Below are positions 21,125 to 21,138 of a stretch of 21,138 nucleotides of DNA, one piece after another. The DNA lies in contig JBAWWY010000028.1 of NCBI GenBank assembly GCA_037144355.1, forward strand, positions 1 to 21,138. Reading direction: 5' to 3'. The stretch is from JBAWWY01 sp037144355 (GTDB lineage Bacteria; Bacillota; Clostridia; Peptostreptococcales; Anaerovoracaceae). The notes beneath the pieces are model-generated. The model searched no databases and was not told where the DNA came from. It saw nothing but the letters and a program-made list of their open reading frames with translations. How positions within the stretch are numbered: the first letter of the stretch is position 1; each line of letters begins with the position of its first letter. Position numbers and translations under genes: made by a program.

Positions 21125-21138
21125 GTATGCTACCAAGC

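Overview
The window reads as chromosomal DNA of a motile, anaerobe-type, low-GC Gram-positive bacterium, most likely a member of the Clostridia. The reasons are AT-rich spacers, strong GGAGG-type ribosome binding sites, frequent TTG/GTG starts, and the protein families present. I see no phage genes, insertion sequences, CRISPR arrays, tRNAs or rRNAs. This is inference from composition and protein similarity remembered from families, not from a database search.

Left part (1-5000): a divergent gene start at the left edge, then an EAL-CBS-CBS-GGDEF cyclic-di-GMP protein followed 30 bases later by methylglyoxal synthase. Next come a small tryptophan-rich lipoprotein-like gene, a decayed C-terminal scrap of a short-chain dehydrogenase, a long hairpin, and a cardiolipin synthase with its own promoter and terminator.

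Middle (5000-12800): an internally duplicated membrane protein (COG4705-like) closed by a clear terminator. Then comes an envelope/polysaccharide cluster on one strand: PAP2 undecaprenyl-pyrophosphatase-like enzyme, family 2 membrane glycosyltransferase, membrane-anchored phosphodiester glycosidase (NAGPA family) and a membrane-anchored propeller-like protein. It is followed by an OmpR-type response regulator, its histidine kinase and a DUF2127 membrane protein. The tight spacing suggests that the glycan genes work together and that the two-component system may control them.

Ion-transport operon (12800-17055): a well-formed promoter, a structured leader, a Na+/K+-ATPase-like (type IIC-like) P-type ATPase, and two TrkA/RCK nucleotide-binding proteins, the first overlapping the ATPase stop codon (ATGA). 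No TrkH/KtrB channel subunit is present. This is the most interesting unit: the arrangement suggests a P-type pump controlled by RCK subunits, with translation apparently set by a hairpin between the Shine-Dalgarno and the start codon.

Right part (17131-21138): a metallo-beta-lactamase-fold hydrolase on the minus strand, then motA, motB and an HD-GYP cyclic-di-GMP phosphodiesterase on the plus strand behind a sigma-28-like promoter. Cyclic-di-GMP enzymes therefore sit at both ends of the window, next to a flagellar stator and an envelope-glycan cluster.
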